From NCBI RefSeq assembly GCF_963678635.1, contig NC_087071.1, forward strand, positions 14,080,210 to 14,144,209: 64,000 bases of DNA, written 5' to 3'. This stretch comes from Symsagittifera roscoffensis (taxonomy: Eukaryota > Xenacoelomorpha > Acoela > Convolutidae). The position numbers were made by a program, and so were the translations under genes. Shown one piece after another: positions 30,629 through 42,280 of this stretch (the first letter of the stretch is position 1; every line of letters begins with the position of its first letter). Under the pieces are notes generated by a model that was not told the DNA's origin, did not search any database, and saw nothing but the letters and a program-made list of their open reading frames with translations.

Positions 30629-31470
30629 AAAACGTTCTCATGAATGTCTCAATCTGGCAAGGTTTCGGGTTCGTATTTGGTCAATACGGCTTGGGCGATT
30701 CATAGGGTGAACTTTTGAGAGTCCGGGTCTTTGTTGACTTGAAGTACGAAAATTAGGAGAACTGGTAGAAAAATTTTCAACAAAGTTGAGAGATTTGCTT
30801 GTTCAAGCGTATTGTTTGCGAAGTCAATAGTATTAGTATAAGTATTAGAGATATTTAGAGTAGAGTTCAGAGTAGCGTTTTGAGAGAGATTATTTGAAGT
30901 ATCCATAGCGTGACTTGATTCTGAGATGTAAGGTCGGAGACAATGAGTTTGGTCAAAAACTTCCGGTTTAGCGTATCTCATTTGCATACTGAGCTGTGAT
31001 TGGTCGAATCTACCAGAGCATGGAAAGCCGACCTCTCGCGGAGATGATGTACAATCACGATTTTGCATACGAGCCTGTGATTGGCTGATTGATTGAGAGC
31101 ATGAATCAACGCCCTCTAGCGGTGAGAAATTGTGACTAGAAATTAACATATCCTTTTGGGATTCTTAACAAGTTGGTTATTAAACTCGACGCCCTCTAGG
31201 GACGACGAACGAAACTGATTGCTAACATGCGATTGGTGATATGAATCAACCGATGATTGGTCCACCGCTTTAGTTAAGAGGTAGCAAATATCGCCTCCAA
31301 CGCTACCGAGCTCTCTGATTGGTAGAAATTGGTTCTAATACGAAACTTGCCCCACAGGCACTATTTGAGGTCTGGACTGAATACTGATCGAATTTAAAGC
31401 ATTATGAAAAGCTTGAATAGATTTAATGACAAATAATTCATCATGCGATGATGGTAAGGGTGCTTCAAAA
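30629..31470 (-). pseudogene. Spacer between RNase H and integrase, element C
   Basis: The open frame 30700-31149 encodes a Ser/Asn/Thr-rich protein with no recognised domain (it includes NLSQNATLNSTLNISNT). By position this is the linker before integrase. A repeat of GCCCTCTAG.G is present near 31111 and 31191. Confidence 0.5.
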
Positions 31471-31764
31471 GTCGGGTGTCTTGACATATAGTCTACAATA
31501 CCCAGAGATGAACCTGGTACATGTTCAATCTGATAATCGAACGGGATTAGACAATCCGCCTAACGATAGGATCGTGACTGATAAGATTTCTTGCCATACG
31601 TTTTGTTGAGGGCTGAAATAATGGCCTTATGATCGGTTAAGATAACAAAGCGCTTACCAAGTAAGTATGTACGAAAATGTTCACACGCCCACACAATGGC
31701 CAGAAGCTCTAACTCATTGGTACTATTGTGATTTCCGCGGACTTAAGAAATTTGGAGGCAAACG
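31471..31764 (-). pseudogene. RNase H of element C
   Basis: Minus-strand reading shows NELELLAIVWACEHFRTY, LTDHKAI (with a catalytic Asp) and the terminal GIVDYMSRHP. A single TAG interrupts the frame, and a shift separates it from the RT. Confidence 0.8.
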
Positions 31765-32850
31765 CTATCGCGACCCATTTGGTTCCACTTCCTGTTCTAA
31801 ACAAGCCCCCAGCCCGCTGTGACTCGCGTCACGTTTAACTCGAGAAGCATTTGAAGCATCATAGTGGAACAAATGAGGGATGTTTGCGATGAGGTTAAAA
31901 ATTTTCTGGAAAGCGTAATCTTGCTCTTCCCCCCATGAAAAAGATCTCTTAATCTCCGCTTTTAAAGAAGCTCTGAAGGCGACTGTATACTTATGCAAAT
32001 CCGGAATGAAACGTTGAAGGTGATCGAGAGTCCCCATAAACGATCTTAATTGCTTAAGGGTTTTCGGTGGCATCAGTGATTTAGTAGCCTCTATTGTCGA
32101 GAATTTCGGCGCGTAACCATTTTCATCGGTTTCGTACCCTAACCAGACTAACTTGTTAAGTGAGAACTCACACTTACTAAGTTTCAACGCCCATCCTTCT
32201 TCGTTCTCTCGATCCATGACTCTATCGACCAGTGTGTTATGATCCTCAGCTCTTCCTTTAGTGACAACCAGTATATCATCAAGGTACCATATAATACCTT
32301 CCAATCCTTGTAAAGTACAGTCCATCGCTTTCTGGAATTCCGTTGGCATATCCGTCAGTCCGTAGAAACCAGTCTTGAATATATATGTGCCTGTTGCTTC
32401 TCCACACAAAATACTAAAATTACAATGACTACTGGTTAGATCCGATAAAGGTAATTGAATGAAATCATATTTAAGGTCAAGAGAAATAGGCCACACTTTC
32501 CCAGGTGTGTCTCCAGTGATGATTTGAGCCGCCGAGTCAACCAATTCATGCATATTAAGCAGTTGGTATTTGTTTTGCCAGATTTGGGCATTCATGGGTT
32601 TAGCATTGAGTGCAAGTTTTATTGACCCGTTCTTCTTTGCAGTTAGCAGTATGTGCGCGATGAAATGATCCGTAGTACACTTTTCTATTTTTTCATTGTG
32701 TTTGTCTTTGATTAATATTTTAATCTCAGTCGTGACTCGATCTTGTAAATGGATCGGGACTTTTCGGCCTTTAACTTGCCTAGGTATCAAAGCGTCCTTA
32801 AAATTAGTGAATACTTTATGGTTTTTCGACCTCCCCAGCCTGCTGAACAC
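31765..32850 (-). CDS. Reverse transcriptase of element C
   Basis: A 361-codon open frame. It starts FSRLGRSKNHKVF and contains ISLDLKYDF (first catalytic Asp), TGFYGLTDMPTEFQKAMD and the catalytic box YLDD at 32275-32286. RNase H begins at its end (DASHSGLGACLEQE). It is the best-preserved coding block in the A/B/C lineage here. Confidence 0.92.
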   Translation of the reverse strand: MFSRLGRSKNHKVFTNFKDALIPRQVKGRKVPIHLQDRVTTEIKILIKDKHNEKIEKCTTDHFIAHILLTAKKNGSIKLALNAKPMNAQIWQNKYQLLNMHELVDSAAQIITGDTPGKVWPISLDLKYDFIQLPLSDLTSSHCNFSILCGEATGTYIFKTGFYGLTDMPTEFQKAMDCTLQGLEGIIWYLDDILVVTKGRAEDHNTLVDRVMDRENEEGWALKLSKCEFSLNKLVWLGYETDENGYAPKFSTIEATKSLMPPKTLKQLRSFMGTLDHLQRFIPDLHKYTVAFRASLKAEIKRSFSWGEEQDYAFQKIFNLIANIPHLFHYDASNASRVKRDASHSGLGACLEQEVEPNGSR

Positions 32851-33420
32851 ATTAGGATACCTTTTGACAAAATGATCCCTCCAGAAATGAGAGGTCGGAT
32901 CCTATTCCTGCACATCTTCCGCCAAGCTAACTTCCGCCGGTCTGCGTTGCACCGTTTCAATTCCCAGTTGTTCATGAAGGTTCAGCCCGAGCAGATTCCG
33001 AGTACAATTTTCGGAAACCAAGAAATACGCATTTTCGATTTTCCATCTTTTCGACGCAATCAGGATTTCTAGTGATCCGAACAGTTTAATTGGTTTCTTA
33101 TTATAGTCAACTTAAGTAACACATAATGGATATCTCCCGACGTCCTTAAACCTAACATTGGGAAGCCGCCTCATCAAAATTCCCGCGTTTTTTTGTTCAA
33201 GAAAGACACGGGACTGCCTGTGTCCACCGTAGCACAAAAGAAAGAATTACCAGAACGTAATTGAATACTGATGCTCCTTAATTTTCCTCCCGCTGCCTTC
33301 AAAAGTTCTACATTGTTAATATGTACGATGTCTATCGCCATGACTCCATGTTCCGTTTTACTGTCACAGTTTACGTCAATTAGGTTGCACTCTTAATCGG
33401 AAGATGTCTCATCATATTGC
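32851..33420 (-). pseudogene. Protease region of element C
   Basis: ATVDTGSPVSFLNKK is visible, with DTG at 33216-33224, the retropepsin active site. Stops and frameshifts lie on both sides. Confidence 0.75.
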
Positions 33421-34503
33421 ACCATGTTAACACGTCGCTTAGTAGTTTTACACACTTTTGCAAAATGGCCCTTCTTTTTACAAGCATTACAAATAGCTTC
33501 TCTGGCCGGACACGAACGGCGGTGTTCGAGGGAAAACGGATTACCGCAAAATTAACACGGTTACCGCAAAATTAACACGCGACTTTGATGTTGATTGGGA
33601 CAATTGACACCTCCTCCACGACTGCTGTTTCCTTGATTCTTAAATTGCTGTACCAAAAAAGTTGGTTCCTGCTTGACTCGAATAGAGTTGGCATTGTTGG
33701 AAGTAGTGTTGTTATGCGGGAGTAATTTCTGAAATTGCTCTGATGTCTTAGTCCTTTTCTCATTCTCCAACGCCAATTGCAGAGTATCATCAAGATAAGC
33801 CATCGCTCTGATTAGTTGCCGCTGGACCTCCACATCGCGAATGCGGCCAATAAATAAGTCCTTCAACGTTGCCCTTTCCTGATCGAGCGGCCAATTACAC
33901 GGCGCGGTTTGAGCGCTAAGTCGGGCATAGATTGAGAAAAATGAAGTATTATCCTGCATGAAAATTGTATTATACAACTTGATACTTTCGACTGTGTAGT
34001 CCCGCTCTGCCTTAAAGAGATCTTCGCAGCATTTGTGAAAGACATTGAAGGAACAAGTATTGAGGTCCAGATGAGGGTAAGAATCCAAAAATCACTTCTT
34101 GCCCTCATTTTCCAGTGCGAAGAAAAGTCGATATTTCAAACGCGCCTCAGCCTCATGGTAAAACCAGTTATGTCCGATGTGAGGTCTTTTCCTCCTTCTT
34201 TCTTGATTGTACTCGTCAATCCTTCTGTTTGCTGCTGCAACTCGAAGGGTCCTGTTGGCCTAATCTGCTGCATTTTCATCAACCCCCGGGGCTTCAGGCT
34301 TCGGGTAAGGTTCATCAACAAGCTCCGCCGGAGCCACTAACACTTCACCCGGTGAGATTTTGTCGTTAAACTAACAGCCAAGAAAAACTGTCCCAAATAT
34401 GTCTCCCAAATAAAAGGTGGGTTAACCGATGTTTTGGCCCAAAATGGTGGTATGCCGAGTAGTTCAGTCTTGTCTTAATTCACAGGAACTGCTGGCTGCG
34501 CCA
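33421..34503 (-). pseudogene. Gag of element C
   Basis: Gag starts with ATG at 34503-34505 across the LTR/PBS junction (MAQPAVPVN) and is in frame with GIPPFWAKTS, the counterpart of GIAPFWQKAS in element A. The middle is open at 33561-34088. The zinc region has CNACKKKGHFAKVC intact, but the first knuckle has a stop and is disrupted by a 20-bp tandem duplication (33541-33580). Confidence 0.8.
34486..34503 (-). other. Primer-binding site of element C
   Basis: On the minus strand TGGCGCAGCCAGCAGTTC abuts the 5' LTR. It is the same site as in element A for the first 14 bases. Confidence 0.8.
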
Positions 34504-34673
34504 TGAGATTCCCCTCGGTTGGTGTGGGGAAAACTTGTTTATAAAATTCGATGACTGAATTAATTATGATATATAAATAGATAGAATAGAATAATGATTA
34601 TAGAGTTAACGTTTCCAGATTGAATAAAGATTGTATAGATTCACATGACGGTTTTCAACTAGATTTCACACAT
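34504..34673 (-). repeat. Truncated 5' LTR of element C
   Basis: It matches the first 170 bp (plus reading) of 27742-28083. The similarity stops at CACACATCAG, after which the two sequences diverge completely. The promoter-proximal half and the flanking target duplication are missing. Confidence 0.85.
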
Positions 34674-35989
34674 CAGTTTTTGCACTCAATTCGTGACTCA
34701 ATTTTTTCAAGAGAATTTGGGCCAAAATTGTGAGCCTTAATATAAAAACAATGTTATAGATATTTTTGTGAATTGTGGGGCTAAGATTTTGAACCCAATT
34801 TGTTTGAATCTGGTGAACCTCCCGCCATCCAAAAACTGCAAAAAAACCGAGTAACCGAAGTCAAAAAATATATTTTTTAGCAAAACGTAACGCCTTCAGC
34901 CAGATCGCTGGAAAATTTCAATCAAATCTATGTCAATTCAAAAATCCCCAGTCGAGTAAATTAGTTTTAGCTCCGTTGACCTTAAATTTACTCTTAGTGG
35001 TTAAAAGAAATTTGATTTAATTTTTACGACGTCTTCTAAAGCTACACGAAATTTTTTGCTAAGTAAATAAATCTGCCACGTCCGTTTTCTATGGCAAAAA
35101 ACTTATAATGAACTTTATTATCGGTGCAAGATTGTTGCATCACGCTTTAGAAAAATTAAGCGCGTCACTCCGTTGATACTTACCTAGGCATTGCTGGTCT
35201 ATTTTTTAACCCAAACGCCCCTAATTCCTGTAAACTGTGCAACACTACTTTGAGTCATTTTTATAAGATCACTCGAACATCGTGATTTTGCACGACGTCA
35301 TAATTAACTCAATTAATAAAAATCGCAGCAATAACTTCAACGCTTTTTCCGAAGACATTTTTTTTGCCATCCAAAAACGCTATCGGGCAAAAATAAGTCC
35401 CATCGTCTTTTGTCAACGCACTGAAAATGAGGAAATATTTTAACAAATAAAAAGTTCGATTAATCTAACCATCATTATAGTCGATCATTTGATATCAAAA
35501 CGTAAAACTAAGGATAAGCGTTTGCGCAAGCAGTACTTAGCAGTACACCAGCCAAATGAATTAGAAAACAAAACTTTCCAGATCATTAGAAGACACGGAA
35601 AAAACCTCAAAATACTTGTTGCTTACACTTGCTGCGGGCGCTCTTTAAGCAATGCCGTTATTTCTTAGTCAGTTTGCAGGAGCACCTAGTCTAAGTGTAT
35701 AGTTCTTTGGATCAGAAGCGGTTTTTTGTCGTTTTTGCGTTGAACTAAGGTTTGATACTTCTCTCTCTTTTATTGTAACAGCTAATCGTAACAGTTTGTC
35801 ACAATTGATCAGAAATTAGGCTGGAAAAAACATTAGTTTCTTGAGTCTAAAAGTAAATTGGAAACTGAGCTCATCAAGGTTCATAGATACAATCGAGATG
35901 CCATAGAGAACAAAAAACTAAAGTTATCGTTGAGAACTACTTCAGGAACGCAAATGTTTTCCTCGAAAAGGCCTTTTTCAAAAGGCAGA
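34674..35989. other. Intergenic stretch without recognised gene
   Basis: No domain, LTR or inverted repeat was recognised. The word GCCATCCAAAAAC occurs twice (about 34830 and 35370). Confidence 0.45.
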
Positions 35990-36579
35990 AAAGGCTACTA
36001 ATAGAGATACTACTTGTGAGGACTTGGAACAGTGGCTTGACCTGTGACAAAAAAAACACGATATCTAATATCTGTTTCAAGTGCAATACCGAAGACATGG
36101 AACGTGTTAGTCAAGTTAAAGCGTGGTATCAGTTAGAAAACTATGGTAAATACATGCAAGTTCGAGTTCTTTCTGCAGACAGTCAGCGAGCTCATAACCT
36201 TCTTGAATCATCAACTTACCATGATGGTGAACGGTATTGGGTAGGAAGGTTATGGACCGATGATAGCAGTTCTTTACTCAAAAATTACTACTCAGCACTG
36301 GCGCAGTTCAAGACCATTGAAAAACGGCTCGAAAAAGATAGTGGTTTAAAGAGTAAGTACACTGAGATAAAAATGAGGACATCGATAAAGGTTATATCAA
36401 TCCGGTTAAAACACACTATCCGCAGCTACGTTCTGCCCGTCATATATAGTAACCCCACCATGCTGTCTTCAACCAAAAAAATACCATAAAGGTTCGTCGG
36501 CTTTTAAATGCCGCACCAAATTTTCACGGCTAATTTTTAAACAAATCTTTGCTCGTTGGGCCTGAGTCAATGCAAAAAT

Positions 36580-37648
36580 TTATTTCATGTGTTAATGCGC
36601 TTCCGCAAACATCTGTTTGTCGTCTCCGCGGACATTGAGGGTATGTTCCATCAGGTTGGGGTACCGCCTTGTAATCAAACTTTTTTGCGTTTTTGTTGTA
36701 CAAGGATACCACATCGGATGTGGAAGTTCTTCAGTGTACTCGTCATGTTTTTCGGTGTCCGGGACTCTCCGATGTGCGGGAACTTTGCACTTCAGCAAAC
36801 CGCCAGTGATGACGTTGAAAAATATTCTGAAACATCTAGAGTAGTACTTATTGGGTTCTACAACTAGATGATTACTTGGATTCATTTGAAAACCGCAATG
36901 ACGCAATGAGATTAAGCGAGGATCTGGTAAATCTTCTTAAATTGGGATGGTTTTTTCTCACCAAGTTTGATTTTAATGTATTTGCAGTTGAGAAAATTTA
37001 AACCCTCCAATTGACGCCACCGCAAGATTAACAGTCCTTGCAAGTGCTAATGACCGTTTGAGTTCTCATGTATTAGGGTTTAAGTGGAACCATGAAAGTA
37101 GCTTTTTTACTTGTGGTCTTGGAGTTATTCATGAGCTCCAAACATCCGTTACGCATCAAACTGTTCTCAGTTTTGTTGCATCGGTCCTCGACCACATTGG
37201 TTTGATGGCGCCCGGCACAATAAGTGCCAGCCTGCTTCTTGAAGACCTTTGGCGCAAACTGGGCATCAATGGGACGATCACTTACCAGAAGCGCGTCGGA
37301 AGCAATGACCTGCTTTTCAAACCAAATGTGGACGTTGTTATTAATATCCTCTCAAGGAAAACTGTGGACGACACCATAGAAAACTCGACACATGCTCTCA
37401 CGAGTAGCTCAAAGCAGTCAGAGTCCGTATTTGTTTGGGAAAAATTTAGTAGCTTTACGAAACTGCAGCGATGCGATTCTTCTAAGTTGAGTTATGGCCG
37501 AAACACTAGCAAGTTTGCAGGCCTATCGCTCAACTTGCGAACGATAAATTGTCACTTTTGGCTCAATGCAAAATTATTCCGAATGAGTTCAAACAACTCC
37601 ATTCGTTCGAGGGGACGGATTGAACGCTTCAAACAAAAGAAATTTTGA
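36580..37648 (+). pseudogene. BEL/Pao reverse transcriptase (fragment 1)
   Basis: The catalytic box reads QLDD (WVLQLDDYLD, about 36854-36883) instead of YVDD. The region following it (RLSEDLVNLLKLGWF) is typical. The frame 37058-37648 carries the thumb/connection region. At least two frameshifts interrupt it. Confidence 0.85.
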
Positions 37649-37779
37649 AAATAAACAACCCATCATGTTAGATTCTTGATAATTGTTGGTGAAATGGATT
37701 CGGAGGCATCTGCACTTTGCCCGCAACCATCAACACTGGATAATTTGCGGTCCATAGTACATATGGGGTTTGTTGTGTT

Positions 37780-38570
37780 GGGTCTGCGTGCGCCCCTCCA
37801 AGCAATTTTAATATGTTGTTTTGTTTGCAGAAAACGCAAGGCAAGCACGCTGCATCATATGATGTCAAAACTCCCCGTTGAACGGCTTGGTTGCCGCCAT
37901 CGGCCAATCTGTTTCTGCGGTGAGGGTTAATTTAGTCCATTTTACGTAACTTTTTGCCGCAGAAGTGAAAAAAGATGGGCGTTTCCGTTCACCTGCATGG
38001 CTAACCGAGCCGTAAGCATCGAAATTGTTCCGTGTTTGACACCGGATTGATAGAATTATCAGTAGTATGCCAAGTTTTGTGTGGCCAGACGGCAGTACCC
38101 ATTTTGTTGGAGCTGAGAAAGAACTTCTGCTTTGCCTACAAAGTTTAAAAGACAGGCTACCGCTTGTTCGTTCATAAGAGGATTATTTGGAAATATAGTC
38201 CTTTTGGTTCGCCGCATCATAGTGGGTCTTGGGAAAGGCTAGAGCGCAGTTGCAAACGTGTTTTCTACACAATCACTTTTTTGGAGCAATCATTTTTTTT
38301 ATTGGAGCAATCATCATATGCCCATCCAATAAGCCTGTTGATTCCAACTTAACTGAATTGGAAGCCTTAACGCCTAATCAATTTCTGTTAGGTGAGCACT
38401 CTGTTAGTTTTCCGTATCTTACACTTGATGGAAGATTCGACCAGCGAAAGCGCTATATGAAAGCAAAAGCTTACGCAAATGCTGAAGAAGTATGTCTTTT
38501 CCTTGAACAAGCACTCAGAGTGGCATGCCAGTTCAAACCGCGACTTACGAACTGGTGATTTTGTCAGCAT
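37780..38570 (+). pseudogene. BEL/Pao integrase (fragment 1)
   Basis: The Cys pair of the zinc region is visible as CFVCRKRKAS, with LPVERLGCRH after it. The core strand KRWAFPFTCMANRAVSIEIV has lost the usual residues around the first Asp, and stops follow. The last frame, 38229-38558, has the C-terminal NLTELEALTPNQFLLGE. Confidence 0.75.
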
Positions 38571-38780
38571 TGTCGATCCCAGTAGCCCTCGTGGGCACTA
38601 ATTTTTAAGTCGATTAACTGATTTGCACTACTGCAAAGATAAAGTCGCTCGCTTCGAAACCGTGAAGACCCTATCGGTCCAATCAGTAAGACCTCTTGTT
38701 AAACTTGCACCGGTTCTCGTCTTTTCTGGGATTGAGGATAGTGCTGAGCAAATAATAAACTAAGAACAAATGTATAACAA

Positions 38781-38838
38781 GTTTGACGGGACATAATTTG
38801 TAAGCCGAGCATGACGGGACATAAGTTTACGCTCAGTA
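38781..38838. repeat. Short duplicated motif TGACGGGACATAA
   Basis: TTTGACGGGACATAATTTG is followed 32 bases later by CATGACGGGACATAAGTTTA. It lies directly after the BEL/Pao coding end, where a PPT and LTR would be expected, but no LTR pair is visible. Confidence 0.6.
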
Positions 38839-38959
38839 AGCGATTTTGAACTCGCCAAAAAACTTTTTCTGTTTTGTTTAGCTATTTAAACTAGCTCATA
38901 AAACGGCCTTGGCCAACCTTGATTGAAAGGTTTTCAGTACAAGGCCAAACTAATCATTT

Positions 38960-39560
38960 TGTGCATTGTAAGCGGATCCCGTAACAGACCAAAATCAGAT
39001 GTGTCGCGAAACATTACTACTTTTCTTTGATCTTCGTTGCTGCTTTGGGTTCCACAATCAAAGAGCTGGAACACTGTATTGCTTAAAATTGCTCCAAAAA
39101 GAGGCAATTTCGCGGAAGCCGCAAAAAAATTTGTTGAACCCGCAACAAAATTTGGGGAATCCGGAACAGTTTGTGCGATCCACAAACAAATTATAATGTG
39201 TGTGCGTAGTAAATTTAGGCTGTCCTCGATTCCGCAGCAGGGAATATAACTAGTAGTTCTGGATTCCGCAACTGTAAGTGGAATCCGCAAATTGTAAGTG
39301 GAATACGCAAATTGTTAGTAGATTCGGCAAAATGTAAGAGGAATCCGCACAAATTTGAGGTATCCACTTACATTTGCGGAATCCACTTACAGTTGCGGAA
39401 TCCAGAACTACTAGTTATTTTCTCCTGTTGCGGAATCCGCGACAAAACAAATGAGCCGACAAAACTTACGTTACAGGTATTGGTTCGCGGAATCCACAGA
39501 AATGTTGTAGGTGGAATCCACTTACCTTTTAGAACATAAGAAAAAATTAGTCTCTGAAAT
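38960..39560. repeat. Foldback of 20-bp units, consensus GAATCCGCAAATTGTAAGTG
   Basis: Five direct units are in exact 20-bp register at 39261-39360, followed by two inverted units at 39361-39400. A nearly perfect inverted repeat of about 57 bp (39247-39304 and 39361-39417) encloses the array. Degenerate units (GGAATCCG, GGATTCCGCA, GTAAGTGG) continue from about 38966 to 39560 in both orientations. No ORF is plausible. Confidence 0.88.
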
Positions 39561-41389
39561 CCAGCAACATTCAGACAAAAAATTGTGCGCCTATCCAGTG
39601 CACAGTTTGGCCTGGTAATGTTCGTATGTCAAAAACGCGTTTTGCCAAAAGTGTGAACGCATTCATACGCTTAATATCCGTGCTCTTTAAAGTCGAATTT
39701 AACAATATTGTTTGTGTTTGAGCCAGTTAAAGGCCGAAAATTTGTATTCGAAATTAATTTTTGGATGACCTGTATTTTATCAGCACACACCGAACTGCTC
39801 GCCAAATTCAATTTGGAACAACTGATTTTCCGGAGTCAAAAAGAAAACTTTCTTTCAAGTATCATCATATTTTCTAATTTTTTCAACTCAAATTGCAACT
39901 AGCATTCTAAAAAGAGAAAAAAAAAATTGTGGCTGGTCAGAAGAAAAAAACGATTTTTGTTTGGTTCCTTTGTTGCCAACAGCCTAGTTTGGTTTCCTAG
40001 TTCCACGCGCACTGTCTGAGAGTTGTTTAATCAAATTTTTTAAAAACTCTATTTTTTGTTATCCATTTCCAAATTGTTTCCAAAAATTGACCAAATGGCT
40101 ATTACTCTCCGGACTCCAGAGACAATTTTCTCGTCGTCACTGTTGTTTGCAACTGCTTTTTGCACTTCAATTTAAGAAGACAGTGTCAGAGCTTGTTTAC
40201 AGAAGACGCAATACACTCACAAGATTCTCTACGTCTCAATTTTTCACCTACAGCTTAAGAACAGTCAGATTTAAAGTTATTTGCACTGACAGGTTCAACC
40301 TAACTCCCAAAACTTTTTTCGAAAACAGAATTACAGACTGCTAGATCAGATCGGTGCCAGCGGCAACATAAAACTTGAGCACCATTTTCCAAGTTACCAA
40401 TGATTTGCATAGTTGTATAGTCCTAGTGTTTACGGAATATTTCCTTGTGTTTACGGCACAGACGCATTTTTGAGATTAACCTACAGCTTTCGAGAAGCTC
40501 ACTCTGACCAATCACATATTCAATCGATCCACACTTCATAACTTCATCCAAATTGGGCATCGCTTCTCTGAAAGCTCTCAATTCTTTTGACCTAGAACCA
40601 TCACTTCTTCGCCGCCAATTGCTGCTTCGTGTGAGCTAATGGGGCCACGAGTCTCTTGCCGTTCTTGCAGAAGCTCGTGTGAACATGCAGACGCAATTTC
40701 TCATTGAGTTTCGAAAGAGTGTCCGCATTATAACTAGGAGGTTAATCTCACGTTATGTAAAAAGAGTTCTCCTAAGGGTTTTCTTTCCAACTTCTGCCTG
40801 GAATCTCCTAAGGGCCCTGTCGTTCTTTGATACGTGATCCTCGATCAGGCCTCGTATCCAAGTTGTAAAACTAAGCATTCTGGACCAAATTTTCTTCATG
40901 TTCTCATAGCTTATATTTTGCATGCAGTGGAAAAAGTCTGGTCTATATGAAACATAATGTATTGGCACGGAAATCATCCGGACTATGATTGTGTAAAGCG
41001 GTTAACTTCCAACTCTACCAGGTGAGGAAGAAAGTTTCCCTCGCACAAGGGGGCGATTGCAGTACCCACGAAAATTTAAAATTTATGAGAAGACCAAACC
41101 ATTTTTTCTGAAAACCAATTCTCGTTTTAAACCCATTACTCCAGCCCCTATTTTTCTTCTCCGATTTTAAAATCCACCCCCGATAGCGAGATTCAAATCA
41201 TTAACCACTTCTAGCTGTTTGAGCGACTAGTAAGAGCTAATTATTGTAAAGAACTCCTTTTTGGCTTGTTTTTTAAAACTTTTCCTAGGGCAAAACGCCT
41301 TTTTGTCCTGTTTTTTAAAACATTTCATAGGGCACAGAAATCTTGGCTTACACAAGGACTACTTAGTGCTTTGGGGGAGCTCGGTAAAG
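39561..41389. other. Intergenic stretch, one unassigned minus-strand ORF
   Basis: The minus-strand frame 40753-40977 (74 codons) continues in phase beyond its end with stops and is Arg/Lys-rich (WIRGLIEDHVSKNDRALRRF). It may be a transposon remnant, but I do not recognise a family. GCACAGTTTGGCCTGGTAAT at 39600 matches 10096. Nothing else was recognised. Confidence 0.4.
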
Positions 41390-41447
41390 CAATTTGGTTG
41401 GCCTTAAAAAATCCCCCACCCTCGAAAAAATCCTGGATCTGCCCCTG
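41390..41447. mobile_element. End of a hAT-type MITE
   Basis: The reverse complement reads CAGGGGCAGATCCAGGATTT followed by TTTCGAGGGTGGGG, matching the left end of the MITE at 10719. The opposite end and target duplication were not found, so it may be truncated. Confidence 0.55.
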
Positions 41448-41844
41448 ACTGCTTCAACAGAAGAGACAAAAAATACCTACGGGGGTTTCAATAGATTGGT
41501 CGAGAACCAAAATAATTACCCAAAATATTGAAAAAGGAATCCTTCGATAATCTAGAATAAAAAATACAATCGAAAGAAACTAGAAAATTCTTGAAGAAGA
41601 TATTAAATGGAGAAAGAAATGTGAAGAAGGAGTATTTGAATCCTCTGAATTTTGATTTTTTTTGGCTCCTCTTGTGAGAATGAAAAGCACCTCTATTTTC
41701 CCAAGTTTCTGGGAGCGACGAGAGTGAGAAGAAGACCAAAAGTCCCGACTTTAATTTTTGGTTGATGAAATTTCTAAACTTTTTGGGTGTGATAGATTTA
41801 GAAAATGGGGAGAAAAAAGTGAGAGTGAGGAAGTTTGGAACATC

Positions 41845-41879
41845 TGGAACATCTGGAACATCTGTGCAACTGGAACCTG
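41845..41879. repeat. TGGAACATC x3 at the left edge of element D
   Basis: Three tandem TGGAACATC copies are followed by TGTGCAAC and then TGGAACCTG, the LTR start. The 3' LTR is likewise preceded by an extra TGGAACCTGTTT. The exact LTR start is therefore uncertain by up to about 30 bases. Confidence 0.8.
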
Positions 41880-42268
41880 ATCTAAACTACATTTTATTAT
41901 TGGATGAATTAGATTTTTATCACTATAAAATATTTAACATTAACCAATCATATTCCATCAAACTAACAACCCACTTATTCGTAAGTGCTGAAATTACATA
42001 ATTTCAGCACCAGAGAGATTTGAATTTAACTTAGAAATTCGTTACCCCTCCAAGAGAACTTCAGCAGTCGCAATAAGCCAGTAAACTCTAGAACTATTGA
42101 GCCTAGCAGAGACTAGTTAAACACCCTGAGACTAGTAAATATAAGAGTAAGATTAGGATCGGTATTAGACTAAGAAGTTGCACGAATCTATCCGGCCGAA
42201 AATAAGATAGCGTGACGAGCAGACGGTGTACCCTATCCGAAATTACTCTATGAGTTATACACCCTGCA
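41871..42268 (+). repeat. 5' LTR of element D
   Basis: It starts TGGAACCTG and ends ACCCTGCA. It matches 60552-60952 over the full length with about 26 differences by eye plus a few small indels. The similarity continues five bases further (TCTTA) in both copies, so the end is uncertain by a few bases. Confidence 0.88.
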
Positions 42269-42280
42269 TCTTAACTCATC

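Larger units (their letters stand above)
27742..34673 (-). mobile_element. Ty3/gypsy element C, 5' LTR truncated
   Basis: It is on the minus strand in the order Gag, protease, RT, RNase H, integrase, tail. A complete 3' LTR (27742-28083) and a half-length 5' LTR (34504-34673) are direct repeats with TGAGA...TTCCC(T/C)TCGGTTGG starts in plus reading. It shares the primer-binding site and polyprotein design with element A but has different LTRs. Coding is partly preserved (RT, part of RNase H and integrase) and partly decayed. Confidence 0.9.
35990..38770 (+). mobile_element. BEL/Pao pol fragment 1
   Basis: Plus-strand frames in order: a pre-RT segment (36016-36489, YHDGERYWVGRLW) and RT (VVSADIEGMFHQVGVPPCNQ, then FGVRDSPMCGNFALQ). 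Next, LGFKWNHES and HQTVLSFVASVLDHIGL mark the RT C-terminus. Integrase follows (CFVCRKRKAS, KRWAFPF.CMANRAVSIEIV) and finally the post-integrase LTPNQFLLG. This signature set is specific to BEL/Pao. No LTR, Gag or protease was recognised, and most of RNase H is missing. Many frame breaks are present. Confidence 0.88.

Noticed and set aside
35640..35990. Gag/protease of BEL/Pao fragment 1
   Set aside because: No zinc motif or protease active site is visible in any frame.
39261..39400. CRISPR-like array of 20-bp repeats
   Set aside because: There are no unique spacers between units, both orientations are mixed, and the DNA is from an animal.
40753..40977. Minus-strand ORF as a transposase
   Set aside because: It has no catalytic motif or recognisable family signature, so it is left unassigned.
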